NCBI GenBank assembly: GCA_003635265.1
Contig: PYIZ01000019.1
Coordinates: 1 to 47,796, forward strand
Direction: 5' to 3'
From: Candidatus Poribacteria bacterium
GTDB taxonomy: Bacteria; Poribacteria; WGA-4E; PCPOR2b
DNA length: 47,796 bases
In this document: positions 32,179 to 41,025 of the stretch, piece after piece
Layout: each line of letters begins with the position of its first letter
Position numbering within the stretch: the stretch's first letter is position 1
Notes under the pieces: model-generated
The model's database searches: none
What the model saw: the letters and a program-made list of their open reading frames with translations, nothing else
What the model was told of the DNA's origin: nothing
Program-made: the position numbers and the translations under genes

Positions 32179-35100
32179 TCATTTCTCCGATGGCTGTTTT
32201 CCGTTTTCTTGATTCTGTTGACCATTTAAGCGCCACTCCTCGGACTGCCGCTCTAGTCTCCCGTAATCTTCTGGATTCTGAATATCAATGATGTGGGGTG
32301 TGATAATGATAACAACCTCAGAATTTTCTGCTACGGTTTCCGTCTTTTTGAAGAGGCCACCGATAAAGGGAAGGTCCCCCAGAATGGGCACCTTGCTTTC
32401 GATCTGCTGGCGTTTTTCCTTGATCATGCCTCCTACCACGATCTGTTGACCATCTTCTACATCAATAAACGCACTAATCGAGCTGTCCTCCGTAATAGGC
32501 GCGTTGAAATCGGTGAACTCAACAAAATTGCTCAAAGTGATCTGGGAGATATCAAGGCCAATTGTACGTTTTTTGTTTTCACCAGTTTGCGATTTCGCGA
32601 TATGTGGCGTAAGCGTGATAGTGACGCCTACCGGTGGATCAATGAAATCATAATTGAAAAGTGGCTGCGTCAGATTGTCAGCCAGACTCGTAACATCGGC
32701 GCTTTGCAGATACGGAACACGCCTGCCAGAACTCCACGTCGCTTCACGGTTATCGCGAGTGAGCAGTGCCGGTGTCGATATGGTTTGCACCTTGTTTTCG
32801 CGTATCAGTGTGTGGAGCAACGCCATATATTCCTTTGTCGCCAAGTTGATGTTGAAACCACTGATTTCCTGACTCAATCCAAGTTCTGCGCCGAACTCTC
32901 CGACGAGCGGGTTGCGATTTCGAACTTCTGCGCCGAACAAACCACGTTCTCGTGCTGTCAACTCCACGCCAAGTTTCGTACTTTCATCGAGGGTCACTTC
33001 AAGAATCTGTATATCAATCCAAACCTGTCCCCGTACAAAGTCAAGTTCACGAATCATGGCTTCTACCTGTGCCATGTACCGTTGCGCCGTCGTCACAAGC
33101 ACCGAATTGGTCTGATTGTCCGCCTCCACCTGAACTTGGCCACGTAGTGAGTTGATGTCATTTTGCTCAAGCGTTCCACCGCGTGCGATGAAACGCCCAA
33201 AGTTGAATCCGCCGCGATCGTTCGCTGTATCTTCGCCCCACACATCTTCGAGCAGATCTTCAGTATCTTCGGCGTTTGCATATTCAAGACGGATCAGTTT
33301 GGTAATCTCTTGCTGTCCTTCAGGGGTTGGTGTATCGAGTTCTTCAACGAACTGCGTGATTAACGTAAAATTCCGTTGCGTCGCGGTGGAGATAATCACA
33401 GCGTTTAGTGTCGGGTAAGCCTCCGCGGTCACATTTCCAGCGAGGGATCCTTGGTTCTGATTCCGTGCCCGGCCGGGAACGAAAAAGAAGAACCCGCCAC
33501 TCCTATTGCTCGACCCTTGATAAACATTGTTGATAATATTGGCGACGTTTTCCGCATCCGCATATCGTAGTTTATAGATACGGGTGCCCCACTCCTGATC
33601 AGGCATGTTGACATCAAGACGCTTAATCAGGCTATCAATCGTCTCAAAGTTCTGGGAGGCGGTCGAAACCAACAAGGCATTCAAGCGCGTGTCTGGCACG
33701 AGGTGGACCTCCCCTTGAACACCAAATCCGCCGGGGCTTTCTCCTTGACGTTCATCTCGACGACGCCACCACCACGGCATGTCGTCATCCCGACCAGAAT
33801 CGCCACCTTCGAAGAGATCACGCAGGTTATCGGATAGGCTTTGCGATTCGGCAAATTGCAGAAAGTAGATCCGTATCTCCTCTTGCGGATCTGCTTGATC
33901 CAGTTGCGCGATGATTTTTTCGATAATGGGGAAGTTTCGCGGGTCGGAGGAAACAAGCACAGCGTTCAACCGATCGCTTGATGAGATATTGACTGTTCCA
34001 ACAATACTCTGATACTCCCCTCCGTCTTCGGCTCGGCGCCGCATCAAATCTCGTCGTGACCGTTCCCACTCGCGCCGTTCCCACCATTCCGCATTTCTCC
34101 CGGGTCGCCTGCCAGCGCTCGCGCCTGTTATTAGTTCTTCAAGTACCTGTGCCACATCTTCAGCAATTGCATAATTTAGCCGAAAGATCCGAATCTCCGT
34201 TTGAATACTCGGTGCTGTGTCAAGTTGTTGAATGAGCTCTCTTAACACAACGAGATTGGCTTCGGAGGCTTTCACAACCAACGAGTTTGAGCTTTCATCG
34301 GCAGAAATTTGAATGCGTCCACGAATCATGTCGATGCCGCCACCTTCCTCCCGGGCACGCTCCATCATCTCCTTCATCTTTTCAGGTTCGTTTGTTGAAC
34401 CCATCTTGCGCAGGAGATTCGCAACTTCACCTTCCTGTTCAAAAATATCATTCAAGGTTTGAGCGAGCGATGCTGCTGTGGCGTTCTGTAGCGGAATGAT
34501 TTCCACCTTAAGCGGGGTTTCCGGTGCCTCATCTGCAACTTGTAAAATGGTTGCAATCCGATGGATATTGGAGGCGACGTCGGTTATGATCAACGAGTTG
34601 CTGTTGCCATCCGCGAAAATATTCGCCGCTTTGCTCAACAGTGGTTTGAGACTATTGACTAGCTCCGAAGCGACAGCACTGTTCAATTGAATCATATATG
34701 TCTGGATCTCGTCGGTCTGTTCAATCAGGCTTGGATCTGCGGTAATTCGCTTCACGGGTACTTTCATTCTGACTGCCTTCTCAAATGTCGTAATCAGCAA
34801 GGTGTTATTCGTCCGAATCATGGTGAGGTCATATTGAGCGAGGACTGTCTTGATCTCCTCTAATGTTTCGTCGATTGTTACGTTTTTGAGGTTGGTCAGT
34901 GCAAACTTCTTGTCCTTGATTTCGTTTTCGGAGGCAATAATTGTCAGATTTGTCTCTGCGCTGATGAATCTAATTAGGCTTTGCAGATTCCCGCTTGGAA
35001 AGTCAAAGTTAAATCGAATCGCTTGACCGGCTTCGTCGCGCTCTGCAACTTCCATCCCTCTCTGATCATCTTCCTGTGCCAACGCTGATAAGGTAAAAGA

Positions 35101-35244
35101 CCCGGCGATGCACCCAATGGATATTGATAGCATAACAAAGAAAAGTACCCGCACGGCAGTTGGAAAACGGGACTCCTCGTTTTCCCGCCATGTCGTTTTC
35201 TCGTTGGTCAGGTACTTATAATATCTGGATTGTTCAGAACACAT
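32179..35244 (-). CDS. gspD: Type II secretion secretin with six N1-like repeats
   Basis: 1021 residues against the usual 650-700. A signal segment spans 31-56 (cut after SALA). An N0-like domain covers about 76-165 (FDFPSGNLQSLIRFISAETN). Six N1/KH-like repeats follow at about 178-240, 245-344, 349-452, 455-545, 553-638 and 646-736, each starting like IRIYxLxYAxAExVAxxL and ending in NALLVSTAxxN...I..LD. Long W/R-rich loops occur in repeats 3-5 (for example NAEWWERREWERSRRD). The C-domain (about 738-990) has the secretin core VPILGDLPFIGGLFKK and GVTITLTPHI. It forms the outer-membrane channel. AGGAG lies 8 bases before the ATG. It is the last core gene of the secretion operon. Confidence 0.93.
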   Translation of the reverse strand: MCSEQSRYYKYLTNEKTTWRENEESRFPTAVRVLFFVMLSISIGCIAGSFTLSALAQEDDQRGMEVAERDEAGQAIRFNFDFPSGNLQSLIRFISAETNLTIIASENEIKDKKFALTNLKNVTIDETLEEIKTVLAQYDLTMIRTNNTLLITTFEKAVRMKVPVKRITADPSLIEQTDEIQTYMIQLNSAVASELVNSLKPLLSKAANIFADGNSNSLIITDVASNIHRIATILQVADEAPETPLKVEIIPLQNATAASLAQTLNDIFEQEGEVANLLRKMGSTNEPEKMKEMMERAREEGGGIDMIRGRIQISADESSNSLVVKASEANLVVLRELIQQLDTAPSIQTEIRIFRLNYAIAEDVAQVLEELITGASAGRRPGRNAEWWERREWERSRRDLMRRRAEDGGEYQSIVGTVNISSSDRLNAVLVSSDPRNFPIIEKIIAQLDQADPQEEIRIYFLQFAESQSLSDNLRDLFEGGDSGRDDDMPWWWRRRDERQGESPGGFGVQGEVHLVPDTRLNALLVSTASQNFETIDSLIKRLDVNMPDQEWGTRIYKLRYADAENVANIINNVYQGSSNRSGGFFFFVPGRARNQNQGSLAGNVTAEAYPTLNAVIISTATQRNFTLITQFVEELDTPTPEGQQEITKLIRLEYANAEDTEDLLEDVWGEDTANDRGGFNFGRFIARGGTLEQNDINSLRGQVQVEADNQTNSVLVTTAQRYMAQVEAMIRELDFVRGQVWIDIQILEVTLDESTKLGVELTARERGLFGAEVRNRNPLVGEFGAELGLSQEISGFNINLATKEYMALLHTLIRENKVQTISTPALLTRDNREATWSSGRRVPYLQSADVTSLADNLTQPLFNYDFIDPPVGVTITLTPHIAKSQTGENKKRTIGLDISQITLSNFVEFTDFNAPITEDSSISAFIDVEDGQQIVVGGMIKEKRQQIESKVPILGDLPFIGGLFKKTETVAENSEVVIIITPHIIDIQNPEDYGRLERQSEEWRLNGQQNQENGKQPSEK

Positions 35245-35311
35245 TGTCGTTACTCCTACACTGGATTGAATTTTGATGTGAAACTTGATTGCTTTCTATC
35301 TTTGTTGGGCT

Positions 35312-36763
35312 TCAGAGCACCCTTGCAATCATTGAGAGATTCGCGCTAATGGTCGCTTCCTTTTTGTCTGCTATGGTGATTTGCAGATCTCTGACCTGCA
35401 ACCATTTCGAGCTTGATTCAATGGCGTAAATTAACCGAACCACCCGCTCAATTCTATTGCTAAAGCGCATATCAACGATGTAAGTCTCAGGTTGGTGGGT
35501 CGAGGGAACGGTTGCAAGCCAACTGTGAAGTTTCTCTTCCCGTTCCAAAATCTGATCAACGTACTGGGTGAGTGCACGGAGTTGTTGATCATAATCCAAT
35601 CCCCTCTTAGTATCTTCTGCGTAATCTGTGTCGTAGCGGTTGATTAATTTCTCGAACTGCGACAGCAGAACGCTGTTAGGCTTGAATTTAATAGCTGTCG
35701 TCTGCTTTTTGGCACCGATGCCCAAAAATCCACCTTTTGTTTCGTCGGTTTCTGTAGCGATTTGAGCCGCAAGAAATCCGCTCCTAGATTCAGCTGCTCC
35801 AGCTAGTTGTTGTTTCAGGTGTGATTGAATGAACTCTAGCAGTTTGATTCGCAGCGTTAAAGGGATGACCTCTGGCAACGATGCGAATTGGCGGTTAGTT
35901 TCCCGTTGGAGGGGTTTTGAGGAAGAGGACTTATCCTCAGTTGTTACCGACTCGACTTTTGAATCTGATTCTTCACCCCTATCCTCTTCGGATGACTGTT
36001 CTTCGGATTTGATTTCTACTACGTCTTCCTGATTCTCATCTTTCGCGTCGTCTTGCCCCCACCATGCATCGAACATTGCTTCCATCGCCGCTTCTTCATT
36101 TTCGATTTGCTGCTGCTCCTCTTTTTCTTCTAGGGCGTTTTGCTGTGATTCTAACCCTTGGAGTTCGCCCGCTATTTCCCCCAAGTAGAGGTAATACACG
36201 AGATGTTTTTTCGTTTGCGGCGGGAGATTTTCAGATTTTGTCCCTGGCATCGGTCTAATATTGAGTTGATAATTGGGACGCAACCCTGCTCTGTTCGCGA
36301 GATTGGAGATTCGTCTTGAGATTACCGCTTGAGCCTGTTCCCCTTCAAAGATAGGTCCCCGTATCTCCTTTAGTTTGTCTAAACTTTCAAATTCGCCGTA
36401 ATGTGTCTTATAGGCGAGCAATGAATCTGCTTTATTTTCAAGGGCAGGGTGCAGCGCTGCTAGTGCGGCTGCGCGGTTTGCTCGGTTGAGGCTTTCTAGA
36501 TCAACCCGATTTGCAATTTCTTCAAACAGAGAATTGGATATAATCTGACCTTCTAAGCCAACTTGTGCTTGAATCTCCCTGTCAATTTGCTGTGTCACTT
36601 GGGCAAGTTGAACCAAATTCTGTGCTGTTCGCAATTTTTCTCGTTTAGTGGTGAGTTCATCGCCTGGGAATCCCTGCCGAATTATTGGCTCGATAAGAAA
36701 AATCAAGAGAACGAGACCAACGACAGCAAGTAGAACGATTTCACGGCGTGTAAGTTTTCTCAT
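35312..36763 (-). CDS. GspM-like inner-membrane secretion protein
   Basis: 483 residues. One N-terminal membrane helix (IVLLAVVGLVLLIFLIEPII, about 9-28) precedes a coiled-coil-rich region and a very acidic, Ser/Glu-rich stretch (about 215-285). The C-terminal part (about 415-483) ends SSSKWLQVRDLQITIADKKE and then SANLSMIARVL, with the ferredoxin-like pattern of GspM/PilO. The start overlaps the stop of the preceding gene by 4 bases (ATGA type), so translation is coupled. GspM proteins are usually about 160-180 residues, so this is an enlarged version. Assignment is by topology and position. Confidence 0.6.
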   Translation of the reverse strand: MRKLTRREIVLLAVVGLVLLIFLIEPIIRQGFPGDELTTKREKLRTAQNLVQLAQVTQQIDREIQAQVGLEGQIISNSLFEEIANRVDLESLNRANRAAALAALHPALENKADSLLAYKTHYGEFESLDKLKEIRGPIFEGEQAQAVISRRISNLANRAGLRPNYQLNIRPMPGTKSENLPPQTKKHLVYYLYLGEIAGELQGLESQQNALEEKEEQQQIENEEAAMEAMFDAWWGQDDAKDENQEDVVEIKSEEQSSEEDRGEESDSKVESVTTEDKSSSSKPLQRETNRQFASLPEVIPLTLRIKLLEFIQSHLKQQLAGAAESRSGFLAAQIATETDETKGGFLGIGAKKQTTAIKFKPNSVLLSQFEKLINRYDTDYAEDTKRGLDYDQQLRALTQYVDQILEREEKLHSWLATVPSTHQPETYIVDMRFSNRIERVVRLIYAIESSSKWLQVRDLQITIADKKEATISANLSMIARVL

Positions 36764-38463
36764 TTGTTGCCCTTCTTCTTTTCTAAGCCATCTCTTTCCT
36801 GACTATTACTTTTGGGGTTCCGAGATAGATTTTGATTGAGGTCACGGGTTTGGGCAAACCGGTGTATCGCATCTCTTGCTAGATTACAGGTGATCTGTGC
36901 TTGAAAAATCGGTTTCTTTTCGCGTTCAATGCTTGTGACCTGACCGGATGTGATATTCGTAAATACGCCTGATTGTGCCATAGTGCTTATTGTTTGGCTC
37001 ACGGCTTGGTGCGATTCGGCTTCAATGTTGAAAGTAATCTTTGCTCTTTCAAGGTCATCTAGTCTGGCGATGTTAAGGGTTGTCCAAGCAACCTTCGTCC
37101 GATCATCAAACCGTACGCTCAACTCGCGCACTATATCGAGCGGAGAAACGCGAGGGGCTAAAAGATTCACGAGTGCTAAATCTTTGGTCAGTGTTTTTTT
37201 TGCATTGGATTCGGCTCGACTGATGCTTCTAATCGCTCCATCTAGAGAAACAATTTTCGCCTGATGGATTCTGTTCTGTGTCAGTCCACCTAGCCCAAGC
37301 CCGACTAGCAGAACCAATCCCGCCGCAACAGCCATTAACGTCCGTTTCCGCTGTTGAGCTTGTGTCAGTTTGGCTTGCTCTTCTGAGGGAAGAAGGTCCA
37401 AGGAAATCTGGGAGGTCAACGCATTGACCCCTAGCCCCAATGCAACAGCGAGTGTATCGCTGAAGCTGTCAATGGGTTGAGTGTCGGAACGTTGTTCGTC
37501 CCACGCTTCCTTGAAGGCATCAAGTGGATTCCAAAGCAGGACTGGCACTTCTAAGCGATCTGCGATGTAATCTGTTAGTCCAGAAATCCGCGCTCCTCCA
37601 CCACATAGCCAGATTTCACTGACGATCTTATCCTCACTAATGTTGAGTTCCCGCTTCGCCCCATTGATGGAACGTCTCAATTCTGCGACAAGTCCTTCCG
37701 CCCACTCATGTGAGGGTTCAGTGCCTTCAAGCTGCGGATTCAATACAGCGTTCACAATTTTTCGCCTTTCGGCAACCTCAAAATTGTCCCCTGTTTCGCG
37801 TTGATATAGATGCGTCAGATGATTTCCACCAATGGGAAAACTCCGTGAGAACCGCAGGGTATCTCCAGCTATCAGGCAGAGATCTGTCCGTCCCGCACCG
37901 ATATCCACAACCATCGTCAACTCAGTTAACGCAGCGTCTCCGTGGTTTGCTAATCCCGCTAACACACTTGTTCCAAGGACCGAAGGCATCACACCTTTGG
38001 GTGTAATACCGACGGGCTTTAGGTGATCAATCTGCTGTTGTACCGTTTCACGCCTTGCCGCGATCAATTCGACGGAGATGCCATCTTCCGAGCGATGTAC
38101 GTCATGGTGATCGTAGATAGCGTCTTCCACCCGGAAAGGGAGTTCCGTTTCTGCCTGCATGGCAACTAGATTAGACAGTTGATCATCCGTTGCGGCAGCA
38201 GGCAAGTTTGTCAATCGGCGCGATGTAACTGACAAACGAGGAATTGATAACACCACTGTAGTGCTACGCCCGACCACACGCCTCCAGAGACGTTGCAAGG
38301 TTTCGGAGATCACTTCAATCGGGCCTTCTGTTGTAGGGGTTGTATAGGGATACGCTTCTATCCCTGCGTTCACGAGGCGAATTCCGGATGCAGTCTGTTC
38401 GAGCTGCACCAGCTTAATCGCGCTTGCCCCAATATCAATGGATACGATTTGATTCTTCGCCAT
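36760..38463 (-). CDS. PilM-PilN-like fusion in the GspL position
   Basis: 567 residues. The N-terminal half (about 1-348) is an actin-like ATPase of the PilM type: IVSIDIGASAIKLVQLE, MVVDIGAGRTDLCLIAGDTLRFSRSFPIGG and LCGGGARISGL. At about 352-365 it continues into ISLDLLPSEEQAK, which looks like the PilN start, then a membrane helix (about 375-394) and a ferredoxin-like periplasmic part with FTNITSGQVTSIEREKKPIFQAQI. It therefore joins PilM and PilN in one chain, functionally like GspL, linking the cytoplasmic ATPase to the inner-membrane platform. It starts 18 bases after the methyltransferase gene and overlaps the GspM-like gene by 4 bases. Confidence 0.82.
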   Translation of the reverse strand: MAKNQIVSIDIGASAIKLVQLEQTASGIRLVNAGIEAYPYTTPTTEGPIEVISETLQRLWRRVVGRSTTVVLSIPRLSVTSRRLTNLPAAATDDQLSNLVAMQAETELPFRVEDAIYDHHDVHRSEDGISVELIAARRETVQQQIDHLKPVGITPKGVMPSVLGTSVLAGLANHGDAALTELTMVVDIGAGRTDLCLIAGDTLRFSRSFPIGGNHLTHLYQRETGDNFEVAERRKIVNAVLNPQLEGTEPSHEWAEGLVAELRRSINGAKRELNISEDKIVSEIWLCGGGARISGLTDYIADRLEVPVLLWNPLDAFKEAWDEQRSDTQPIDSFSDTLAVALGLGVNALTSQISLDLLPSEEQAKLTQAQQRKRTLMAVAAGLVLLVGLGLGGLTQNRIHQAKIVSLDGAIRSISRAESNAKKTLTKDLALVNLLAPRVSPLDIVRELSVRFDDRTKVAWTTLNIARLDDLERAKITFNIEAESHQAVSQTISTMAQSGVFTNITSGQVTSIEREKKPIFQAQITCNLARDAIHRFAQTRDLNQNLSRNPKSNSQERDGLEKKKGNK

Positions 38464-38481
38464 GTCTCCCCCTACGGCAAA

Positions 38482-39438
38482 TTAAAGTGTCTGAAATTCC
38501 AACTGCTTTTTCTTTATATCCCGCAATGTGTTTCTCTCCCAGAAAACCCCACCGGCGTATCCTTGAATCGTTGTATCAGTTTCAGCCATTTGTAATCTTT
38601 TTTGAGCATAAAGACAATATTCTTCGTCAATTTCGACCATAACAAAATTCCGTTCTAGTTTTTTTGCCACGACCCCCGCTGTCCCACTTCCTGCAAAGGG
38701 ATCGAAAACGATATCTCCTTTTCTCGAACTTGCAAGGATCAGTTTCGCTAGTAATTTTTCAGGTTTCTGCGTCGGATGGGGCGTGTTTTCAGGCATTGAC
38801 CAGAACGGAATGGTGAGGTCTGTCCAGATGTTTGAGGGTGCAGTGAGTCGAAAGTTTCCATCTGCTTCTTCTGTCCAATCCTTTGGTTTCCCATCTTCCC
38901 GATAGGGGGCGATTGCCTGCCGCTTTAGTCTCACAACATCTGCATCAAAATAGTAATCGTCTGAAACTGTACAGAACCAAATATCCTCAGAATTATTCTT
39001 CCAATTCTTTTTTGCTCCCCGTCCTTTTTCCCTCTCAAAAGTAATTCTGTTTCTTACAATCAAATACTTATCGCAAACGAGTTGAATTGCTGTGGAAGAT
39101 CGCCAATCGCCACAGATATAAACCGACGCACCCGGCTTTAGGGTGCAGATCATTTTGGGTAGCCAAGACTCCATCCACTCCATGTATCCCTCAACCGACT
39201 GCTGCTTAAAAGAATAGGTGTTAAAATCCTTGGTCAAGTTATACGGCGGATCGAGAAAAAGGAGATCGATAAAGCGTGAGGGAAACCAGTCTAAGATATG
39301 ATGGAGATCTTGGTTGATGATTCTGTTTAGGATATTATTTTCTGAAACCGGACTAGCAATTTTCAATAAATGTTGCTGGTAGTCTGCTCTTTCCTGATCT
39401 GATAGTGTTATTGTTTGGTTTCGTGGTGCTTTCTCCAT
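38482..39438 (-). CDS. Beta-class DNA methyltransferase (N6-adenine or N4-cytosine)
   Basis: 318 residues from the ATG at 39438, with TTGGAG about 7 bases upstream; a TTG four codons earlier is less likely. Motif IV comes first, DPPYNLTKDF (DPPY at residues 63-66), and the SAM motif I comes last, DPFAGSGTAGVVAKKL, with VEIDEEYCLYAQKRL after it. That order marks the beta class. The middle part (about 120-235) is the likely target-recognition region. No restriction endonuclease is adjacent, so it looks solitary. It lies inside the secretion operon, 13 bases after gspK and 18 before the PilMN gene, so it is probably co-transcribed. The recognition sequence is unknown. Confidence 0.88.
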   Translation of the reverse strand: MEKAPRNQTITLSDQERADYQQHLLKIASPVSENNILNRIINQDLHHILDWFPSRFIDLLFLDPPYNLTKDFNTYSFKQQSVEGYMEWMESWLPKMICTLKPGASVYICGDWRSSTAIQLVCDKYLIVRNRITFEREKGRGAKKNWKNNSEDIWFCTVSDDYYFDADVVRLKRQAIAPYREDGKPKDWTEEADGNFRLTAPSNIWTDLTIPFWSMPENTPHPTQKPEKLLAKLILASSRKGDIVFDPFAGSGTAGVVAKKLERNFVMVEIDEEYCLYAQKRLQMAETDTTIQGYAGGVFWERNTLRDIKKKQLEFQTL

Positions 39439-39451
39439 AACGGTCTCCAAC

Positions 39452-40999
39452 CTAGTTCTGCCTCCAATACTTAGTCACAATCTGTTCCCCGGTGCGATCA
39501 AGGGCGCTAACGCAAGAAGCAATCGTTTTGCCGAGATTATCAACTCCCTCACTTTCAATAAGAAAACCGTGCGAGCGGTAGGTAACCAACTCTGCAATCT
39601 GACGGAAAGTGTCCATATCAATCCCCTCGACCTCAAGGAGTTGACTGATGCTCTCAAAAGGATTCCCCTCAATCCCAGCTTCTTCCAATGCTTCAGCCTT
39701 CTCACGGTCCTCAGGTTGCGATTCGCGACGGCTAATAATTGCACCCGCTTTGTCCCCGTCCATGCCCGGCAAGAGTTGCAATATTTCTTGGGGCGCGGTA
39801 TTGATGTTGATGGAACCGCTGACTGTTGCCTCATCCCTTGTGGTAATCCGATCCACGATACTACTAAACTCATCCTCCGTTATCAGTTTTACCTCTTTGA
39901 GCTGATCCACATTCTGGAAGTTGCCTTGGCTATTGCGGTGGTCGACAATCCGTTCAGCGATGCCCTCATCAATACCCTCTAACGTCTCCAACTCTCCGGC
40001 ATCAGCGGTGTTGATGTTAACGATATCCTCATCTTCTTCATCGCTTTCCACACTAATCTGTTCACGAATGTTGTTAAAAACCTGTTCCGTGACCGCTGTT
40101 GCATCAATCAGATCGCCGATACTACCGAACTCACGCTGTTGGACCAATGCGTCCTTTTCCCCTTGGGAGAAAACGGGCTGATTGTTGTTCCCTCGAATCT
40201 GCGTCACTTGTTGTCCGTCCGCGTTGTTAATGTTGACACGCGCATTACCACTTGCGTCGGTATTTTTATCAATTGAATAGACTGTCACGAGATTGACCAA
40301 TCCGGGGACGTTTTGCTGAGTCCCGCTTGCGTCGATTCCTATATCACTGGCTGCATCCTGGATCGCATTTGGATTTGCAGCAACCTGCTGCCCAAAGAGC
40401 AGCGCCGATGTCATACCTTCAACGCGCGCTAAGTCCCGCACAGTGCGATAGGGCCTTCCTTGCTCAATCGCTTGCACAAGTGGTTGTTCTGTCATTTCTG
40501 TCTGTTGATAGCCCATGAGGGTCAATAATCCCTCGATTAAACTCATATCTGCGGTGTTGATGTTGATCTTGGTGCCTTCATCGGTGATTTTAACGCGGTA
40601 GGTGAGGGGGCGTGTGGTCTCAATACCGTCTGCAATCTGTTCCTCTAACCCTTCCGCCCAATCCTCACCGAGTGAATCGTAAGGGGTTTCGTCTCCGCGC
40701 AGCATTACAATCGCTCGCTCAAATCCAGCCTTTGCTGCATAGTGGAACTTAGTCCGATCTGCGAAATTTGCCTGTGCGCGCTGCTCCAAACGAATCGAGT
40801 ATAGAAAATGGGTTGCAAGAACAGAGAGAACTGTCAACAGCCAGAGCGTTGCAATCAGAGAAAGCCCGCGCTCGCCGCGCACCAAAAAACGGGCGAATTG
40901 ACTTTCCCGTTTTCTGGTTTTCTGGTTTTCTGGTTTTCGGGATGGCTCTGTGCCTTCTGCGTCTTTGCGGTAAAAATCTGATTTATCTGCGATGGGCAT
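39452..40999 (-). CDS. gspK: GspK-like minor pseudopilin with helix-hairpin-helix modules
   Basis: 515 residues. After a basic N-terminal stretch, GERGLSLIATLWLLTVLSVLA (about 42-62) is the pseudopilin helix. GspK in other species has one large globular insert. Here several ComEA-like modules follow, each with N-I-N-T/N-A: KININTADMSLIEGLL, ARVNINNADGQQVTQIRG, DIVNINTADAGELETLEGI and SININTAPQEILQLLPGMD. GIDEGIAERIVDHR is a good HhH hairpin. GspK caps the pseudopilus tip; the HhH modules could bind DNA or act as protein contacts. An octanucleotide repeat lies in codons about 20-30. AAAGGA precedes the ATG. Confidence 0.8.
   Translation of the reverse strand: MPIADKSDFYRKDAEGTEPSRKPENQKTRKRESQFARFLVRGERGLSLIATLWLLTVLSVLATHFLYSIRLEQRAQANFADRTKFHYAAKAGFERAIVMLRGDETPYDSLGEDWAEGLEEQIADGIETTRPLTYRVKITDEGTKININTADMSLIEGLLTLMGYQQTEMTEQPLVQAIEQGRPYRTVRDLARVEGMTSALLFGQQVAANPNAIQDAASDIGIDASGTQQNVPGLVNLVTVYSIDKNTDASGNARVNINNADGQQVTQIRGNNNQPVFSQGEKDALVQQREFGSIGDLIDATAVTEQVFNNIREQISVESDEEDEDIVNINTADAGELETLEGIDEGIAERIVDHRNSQGNFQNVDQLKEVKLITEDEFSSIVDRITTRDEATVSGSININTAPQEILQLLPGMDGDKAGAIISRRESQPEDREKAEALEEAGIEGNPFESISQLLEVEGIDMDTFRQIAELVTYRSHGFLIESEGVDNLGKTIASCVSALDRTGEQIVTKYWRQN
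40910..40941. repeat. Octanucleotide tandem repeat (TTTTCTGG) inside gspK
   Basis: Three perfect TTTTCTGG copies (40910-40933) are followed by an imperfect fourth, TTTTCGGG. The unit length is not a multiple of three and the tract lies about 60-90 bases after the gspK start, so a change in copy number would shift the frame. Confidence 0.8.
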
Positions 41000-41025
41000 T
41001 ACATATTATTCCTTTCTTTACACCC

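Noticed and set aside
32293..33147. 284-codon plus-strand open frame inside the secretin gene
   Set aside because: It is antisense to well-conserved secretin sequence and has no ribosome site or family features.
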